Below are positions 29,933 to 33,521 of a DNA stretch of 33,521 nt, in pieces. The position numbers and the translations under genes were made by a program. The DNA comes from Halorhabdus salina (GTDB lineage: Archaea > Halobacteriota > Halobacteria > Halobacteriales > Haloarculaceae). Every line of letters begins with the position of its first letter. Position 1 is the first letter of the stretch. The notes under the pieces are model-generated. The model was not told where the DNA came from. It did no database searches and saw only the letters and a list, made by a program, of their open reading frames with translations. Where the stretch lies: positions 11,250 to 44,770 of the forward strand of contig NZ_JACDNP010000016.1 in NCBI RefSeq assembly GCF_013839425.1, in the 5' to 3' direction.

Positions 29933-31897
29933 TCAGTCGAAGTCTTGGAAAAGACGGAACACCACCCGATCCGGATCTAGTCCTCGTTCCTCTATTCGCT
30001 GCTTCAGTCCTTCCTGAATCTCTTTGTTTCTACAGGCGATCCAGACAGTGAATCCCTTCTCCAGGTGCTTCTCTACGTGTTTGATTTCTCTTGGGTTGTC
30101 GCCCATCGCGACTTCGACTGCGAGCTCGTTGTTTCCCATGTTGACGTAGACGTCGGCGTCGAACTTTTCGAGGAAGGCGTCCCAGCCCGCTTCTTCGAAT
30201 GCGTCTCTAATGAAGTGCTGCCAGTACCTGTGGACTATACCGCCTCTCCCCCTGTGTTTCGGTTCGAGATCTAGCTGGTCTTCGACGTAGTCCCGTCCTT
30301 TCTCAGTGAGCTGGAGCAGCTTTCTGTTCTCTCCGTTCTTGACTTTCCGCTCTACGACGACTCCTTGATCGACGAGCTGGTTCTTCGCCTTGTTCCCTTT
30401 GTAGCTGCTGGAGAACTGCTGGTAGCGCTCGGTCAACGGCCTGAACGGGTTTTCGACAACGTCTTCGAGGAGCCGCTCTGCTTCGCTTGAGAGCTTGATT
30501 TCTGTCGGGTCTTCCGGTATCTCTTTCTCCGGAACTTCTTCGGTTCTGCCGGGAGCGATCCTGTCGTTGAATCTCTTTGTGGTCTTCCGCTGCTCATAGG
30601 ACAGGCCTTCCCACCTGCTTCTCTGCTCTTTTTCGAGCTCTCTGTCAGAGACGGTTTTCTCGACCTGGTAGTTCCGGAGTCTGACCGGGACGGGGCTATC
30701 GCTTCCCACCTGGACCACCGCTTCCCCGGTATCGAGTTCCTCGGCGAACTCTGCCTGTCTCTCAGACAGGTTCATCGCCTCCGTCATCGCCTGGAACTCC
30801 TTCCTTCCCGCCGTGGGCAGCAACGCCTTGGTATACGTATTGGCCTTGATCGAATCCGTCAGCTTTGACGCTTCTTGGTCAGCGACGACGAGGCCTTCCC
30901 CAAACTCTCTCATCTTCGCCGTGAGTTCATCAATCTCCGGGATGCCTGAAGCGTCCTGACGCTCTTTGTATACGGAGAAAACCCGCTTCCCCTCGTCGAG
31001 GAAGAAGACGTGGTTGAGGCCTTGGTTGCGGTGGTTCTGCGCCAGTCTGTACTCGTAGACGTACGCGAATAGGATCTCCATCAGGAAGTTCTGGACGTCC
31101 CGGATGAGACCGTCAAACTCGAAGACCACGTCCTCCTGTAAGAGCTTCTGGATGGAGTAGCCCTGGCTGCACTCGAAGACCGTCCCCGCAACAAGATTCA
31201 TCGCCTCCAAACGGTTGAGAAGAGTGTCGCGATAATCCGCCTGCTTCCTGACGTAATTGATCCCCTCCGACTTGACCAAGAGTTCTAACTCATGAAAAGA
31301 CGGGTACGGCCCGGAAACCCTGTTAAACAGGTTATAGAGCCTGTATACTTCGATAATCTTCTTCAGAAGATGGTTTTTCGAACCGCTGAGGAGGGACGTA
31401 GCATGGCTGAATACCTCGGAGAAAACCTGGGCCCAACGCCCCGGTGAAACACCTTCCGGCGGCTTCAGAGGATTGAACCGGAGCTCCGTCCACGGCAGCA
31501 CCAGGACGTCATCGACGTGCCGGTAATCCTGCTTCAGGTCGAAAGCCCAGAACGGCTTCTCGATTTCGTCCATCAAACTGTAGAAGAGAGTCGTCTTCCC
31601 CGAACCTGACTGGCCGACAGTCAGGAAATGCTTGGTGAGATCGTCTTGTGAGAGGTACAGTGGGTAGTTACGGAAGGTTACTCCCAACCTCACGTTTCCT
31701 GAATGCGAGGGTCTATCAAACGGGTATTGCCTGTGCTGAAGGGACTTCCAGAATACGGCCTTACCAGCGGATTTCCGGAGATGATTGGTACTGGAGAGCC
31801 CAGAAGCTAAAATCAGCTTCCGAATCTCCGGATCATCAAGAATACCCTCTTTTCGTGCCAATCGAAATAGCCTGTTGTCGACTCCCTGTCTATCCAC
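29933..31897 (-). CDS. HerA/VirD4-like pumping ATPase with winged helix and REase-like tail
   Basis: A 654-aa P-loop ATPase of the FtsK-HerA superfamily. A strand-rich entry (VRLGVTFRNYPLYLSQDDL) leads into Walker A GQSGSGKTT (95-103) and FWAFDLKQDYRHV. Walker B is HVFFLDEGKRVF (Asp301, Glu302). A Gln/Asp motif follows in VVADQEASKL and the superfamily closing region ends near residue 410. A winged helix is predicted at about 468-540. The C-terminal 100 residues (HRYWQHFIRDAFEEAGW, DADVYV, ELAVEVAMGD, FTVWIAC) look like a restriction-endonuclease fold with a degenerate ExA in place of ExK. HerA proteins pump DNA and pair with nucleases; VirD4 relatives act in conjugation. Start GTG at 31,897. 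Confidence 0.82.
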   Translation of the reverse strand: MDRQGVDNRLFRLARKEGILDDPEIRKLILASGLSSTNHLRKSAGKAVFWKSLQHRQYPFDRPSHSGNVRLGVTFRNYPLYLSQDDLTKHFLTVGQSGSGKTTLFYSLMDEIEKPFWAFDLKQDYRHVDDVLVLPWTELRFNPLKPPEGVSPGRWAQVFSEVFSHATSLLSGSKNHLLKKIIEVYRLYNLFNRVSGPYPSFHELELLVKSEGINYVRKQADYRDTLLNRLEAMNLVAGTVFECSQGYSIQKLLQEDVVFEFDGLIRDVQNFLMEILFAYVYEYRLAQNHRNQGLNHVFFLDEGKRVFSVYKERQDASGIPEIDELTAKMREFGEGLVVADQEASKLTDSIKANTYTKALLPTAGRKEFQAMTEAMNLSERQAEFAEELDTGEAVVQVGSDSPVPVRLRNYQVEKTVSDRELEKEQRSRWEGLSYEQRKTTKRFNDRIAPGRTEEVPEKEIPEDPTEIKLSSEAERLLEDVVENPFRPLTERYQQFSSSYKGNKAKNQLVDQGVVVERKVKNGENRKLLQLTEKGRDYVEDQLDLEPKHRGRGGIVHRYWQHFIRDAFEEAGWDAFLEKFDADVYVNMGNNELAVEVAMGDNPREIKHVEKHLEKGFTVWIACRNKEIQEGLKQRIEERGLDPDRVVFRLFQDFD

Positions 31898-31946
31898 ATC
31901 TTAATGCTGTGGACTAATCCGTATCAGATATTCTTCACACCCTACT

Positions 31947-32564
31947 TCATTTACTTTGAATCTGGCTCTGCATCTCCTCTAACTGCCCTGTTTCATTAAG
32001 GTGAAGAACAAGACCGAATCCGATACTCAGGAAGATTAGAAGGAAGAACCCTCTCCCACTGTCAAAATTCACGAGTTCAAGTCCAATCCATCTCTGAAAA
32101 ACCGGAAGAAAAAATGCGAATGCGCAAGGAGGGATAACAAGTCTTCGATCAAATGGGTCTCTATATCTAAGAACTGTCCTGAGCGAAATCTTATCTGCCT
32201 TTCTGGCATTGACGTACCACCTACTGAGAAGAACTCCCAGCGCAAGAAACTGAATGGGAAGAATCTCCCCGGTAAAATAACTCACTGCTCCACGAAATGT
32301 GTCACCAATAACCACAGCACCGATAGCCGTCAAAATGAACATAAGAAACCCTCCATCACGGCCTAATAGAGTAAAATCATCCGGTCCTAATTCAGTCCAC
32401 ATCTGAACCAAGATCGCGTAAAAGAACAGAGTGGCAGCTGCCTCTATCCTCCAGTAACTGAAATCAGACAGCACGACTGCTACAATAATAATCAAAAGAG
32501 AGATAGCAGGAACCAATTTCTCCCGCTCAACTTTCGTGTATGGAGCCGTGGAGTCGTCTGGCAT
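31947..32564 (-). CDS. Six-TM membrane protein, function unknown
   Basis: A 205-aa protein with about six hydrophobic segments: LVPAISLLIIIVAVVLSDF, AATLFFYAILVQMW, FLMFILTAIGAVVIGD, LPIQFLALGVLLSRWYV, LVIPPCAFAFFLPVF and FFLLIFLSIGFGLVLHL. It has a short hydrophilic loop (NARKADKISLRTVLRYRDP) and a Gln-rich C-terminal tail. The ATG at 32,564 starts MPDDSTAPYTKVE. It lies 49 bp upstream of the HerA-like gene on the same strand and may belong to the same transcript. No known family recognised. Confidence 0.7.
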   Translation of the reverse strand: MPDDSTAPYTKVEREKLVPAISLLIIIVAVVLSDFSYWRIEAAATLFFYAILVQMWTELGPDDFTLLGRDGGFLMFILTAIGAVVIGDTFRGAVSYFTGEILPIQFLALGVLLSRWYVNARKADKISLRTVLRYRDPFDRRLVIPPCAFAFFLPVFQRWIGLELVNFDSGRGFFLLIFLSIGFGLVLHLNETGQLEEMQSQIQSK

Positions 32565-32608
32565 ATCCTGGTGTCAAAGTACGAAACGTAACACCGTTCC
32601 GATTTATA

Positions 32609-33010
32609 TCATCCAAAATCACCGAGTCCAGACTGGCTGGTAAGTACAGCAGTTGCTTCCTTGACTTTCCGGTTGCCGGATTTTCGCAGTACTAGGCTGT
32701 CGTACTGTTCTTTGCCGTGGATATCGGCCAGGTTCTCAAGGTATCGTTCTGCCTCTTCTACGGAATCAAAGAACGGGTTGACCAGCTCATCGCCTGACTC
32801 GGTGTGGTAGACGACTCCGTCTTCTCCGCTCCAGTAGTACTGTGTCCTGCTACCGCCGCCAGGGATTGCTTCCTCTGCTTGCTGCTCCAGTTGTTCGATC
32901 GCCTTCCTGTAATGTGCTTCCGGGAAGTAGTTTTCCAGCTCAAACCGGAGTTCGCCGGAGGTGTTGGAACCTCCGGTGAGATTCATCCAGTACGGCTTCT
33001 CCTCTTCCAC
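32609..33010 (-). CDS. Small acidic protein, function unknown
   Basis: A 133-aa acidic protein. It reads EEEKPYWMNLTGGSNTSGEL, a helical middle (YRKAIEQLEQQAEEAI), a strand pair YYWSGEDGVVYH, then DSVEEAERYLENL and YDSLVLRKSGNRKVKEA. The start is a GTG at 33,010 with a GAGGAG Shine-Dalgarno-like stretch upstream; the protein-like frame continues upstream to a stop without ATG, so the true start could be earlier and non-standard. It lies 26 bp downstream of the gene at 33,037. Not recognised. Confidence 0.65.
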   Translation of the reverse strand: MEEEKPYWMNLTGGSNTSGELRFELENYFPEAHYRKAIEQLEQQAEEAIPGGGSRTQYYWSGEDGVVYHTESGDELVNPFFDSVEEAERYLENLADIHGKEQYDSLVLRKSGNRKVKEATAVLTSQSGLGDFG

Positions 33011-33036
33011 ATACCGTTTCTCCTCGAGAAGCTCGT

Positions 33037-33363
33037 CTACTCGTCGTATTCTGGATTACCTTCTTCTGGCTCAAGCATGGCCTCTAACTCGGTTTCGTAC
33101 ACTCGAACGATGTCCTCGACCGTACCGCCGTCCGGGAACAAGGGAGCTTCGTCGTCCGGATCTAGATCGGTTCTGTAGGCTCCAGCCTTCTCCAGTTGTT
33201 CCTGACTGAAATAGCCGTACTCCCAATTATCGTAGGTATTCGGAGATTTTACCCGACCAAAGTACAGGCCGTCGTCCTCCTTGTCGTAAGCCTCCCACTC
33301 CCAATTCGGAAGGAACGCAGCCTCCCAGGACGCAAGCGGCTCTTCCTCATCGTAGTCAGTAAT
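33037..33363 (-). CDS. Small acidic Trp-rich protein with non-standard AUU start (or frameshift)
   Basis: A clear 108-codon protein-like frame with no ATG, GTG or TTG near its beginning. It reads ITDYDEEEPLASWEAAFLPN, then WEWEAYDKEDDGLYFGRVKS, FSQEQLEKAGAYRTDLDPDD, and ends EGNPEYDE before TAG at 33,037. An in-frame TGA lies three codons above the ATT at 33,363. A GGTGA Shine-Dalgarno-like motif precedes that ATT by 6 nt. Either ATT is the start codon, or a single-base frameshift joins it to the short frame MLNVGNILLSKVNHYY beginning at 33,406. Acidic, Trp/Tyr-rich; not recognised. It heads the small acidic gene pair. Confidence 0.6.
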   Translation of the reverse strand: MTDYDEEEPLASWEAAFLPNWEWEAYDKEDDGLYFGRVKSPNTYDNWEYGYFSQEQLEKAGAYRTDLDPDDEAPLFPDGGTVEDIVRVYETELEAMLEPEEGNPEYDE

Positions 33364-33508
33364 AGTGATTCACCTTGCTGAGTAGTATGTTCCCAACATT
33401 CAGCATCTTGAAGTCAGACCGTAGTTCGTATGGCTTCAGACAGAGTCTACATCCAATTACAGAACAAGACAGGTTGATGTACGGTAGTTTTCAGATGGCG
33501 GTGATACT

Positions 33509-33521
33509 ATGCAAACCGAAT
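33509..33521 (+). CDS. Possible start of a gene running off the window
   Basis: ATGCAAACCGAA at the very end follows GGCGGTGAT, a good Shine-Dalgarno-like stretch, with a short spacer. Only four codons are visible, so nothing can be said about the product. Confidence 0.25.

Larger units (their letters stand above)
19632..33521. mobile_element. Integrated element (left part; right end outside the window)
   Basis: The element starts where the tRNA-Gly fragment ends. From here on, composition is visibly more A+T-rich and codon use shifts (frequent CTT, AGA/AGG, AAA). It carries two Orc1/Cdc6 genes, a tyrosine recombinase, a HerA-like ATPase, nucleases and small unknown proteins, with no housekeeping genes. 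No virus structural gene is visible, so plasmid-like integrative element and provirus are both open. An intact tRNA-Gly(CCC) on the minus strand is expected at the right junction. Confidence 0.8.

Noticed and set aside
29933-31897. HerA-like ATPase as proof of conjugation
   Set aside because: No relaxase, VirB4 or pilus genes are visible in the window, so a transfer role is only one option.
33430-33477. Short frame MASDRVYIQLQNKTG
   Set aside because: Only 15 codons before a stop, with no context to support a gene.
19632-33521. CRISPR arrays or cas genes
   Set aside because: No regularly spaced repeats and no Cas-like proteins are seen.

Overview
The window looks like a haloarchaeal (class Halobacteria) chromosome carrying the left part of an integrated mobile element. 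Evidence for a haloarchaeon: G+C-rich coding sequence, very acidic proteins, archaeal ribosomal proteins S24e and S27ae, a fused Kae1-Bud32 protein, archaeal clamp-loader and Orc1/Cdc6 proteins, a Tat-type lipoprotein signal, and TATA-like boxes 24-33 nt upstream of start codons, as expected for leaderless transcripts. The genus cannot be fixed from sequence alone.

Positions 1-19,588 are ordinary chromosome. In order: a DUF373 membrane protein, a PfkB-family 1-phosphofructokinase, a YfbK-like von Willebrand A lipoprotein, a radical SAM protein, a 7TM sensor histidine kinase with a small ribbon-helix-helix protein, a methyl-cycle pair (MTA/SAH deaminase and SAH hydrolase) around a secreted sequon-rich protein, an ITPase (RdgB/HAM1), two small haloarchaeal proteins, Kae1-Bud32 behind S27ae and S24e, a clamp-loader small subunit, a decayed ABC permease, a universal stress protein, a cytoplasmic BtuF-like protein, a small membrane protein, and an HTH regulator overlapping a membrane protein. 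Two decayed genes (kinase tail near 11.3 kb, ABC permease near 16.6 kb) and a hairpin-rich stretch (19.2-19.6 kb) lie between them.

At 19,589-19,631 the minus strand carries only the 3' half of a tRNA-Gly(CCC). The sequence stops matching a tRNA inside the anticodon arm, and from there on base composition and codon use become visibly more A+T-rich. This is the expected scar of an element that integrated into a tRNA 3' half; an intact tRNA-Gly copy should mark the other end, beyond the window.

The element (19,632 to beyond 33,521) contains: two divergent Orc1/Cdc6 ATPases around a candidate origin; a compact four-gene minus-strand operon (50-aa acidic protein, coiled-coil protein, GHKL ATPase, OLD-family ATPase/TOPRIM nuclease); a lone small protein; a zinc-ribbon tyrosine recombinase; a two-TM mini-protein; a PD-(D/E)XK nuclease gene downstream of a HerA/VirD4-like ATPase; a six-TM protein; and two small acidic proteins, one with no standard start codon. 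The GHKL-OLD operon and the HerA-nuclease pair have the architecture of anti-virus defence modules but match no named system I can recognise. They are the best candidates for something undescribed. Replication (Orc), integration (tyrosine recombinase) and possible DNA translocation (HerA) genes together suggest a plasmid-like or provirus-like integrative element with defence cargo.
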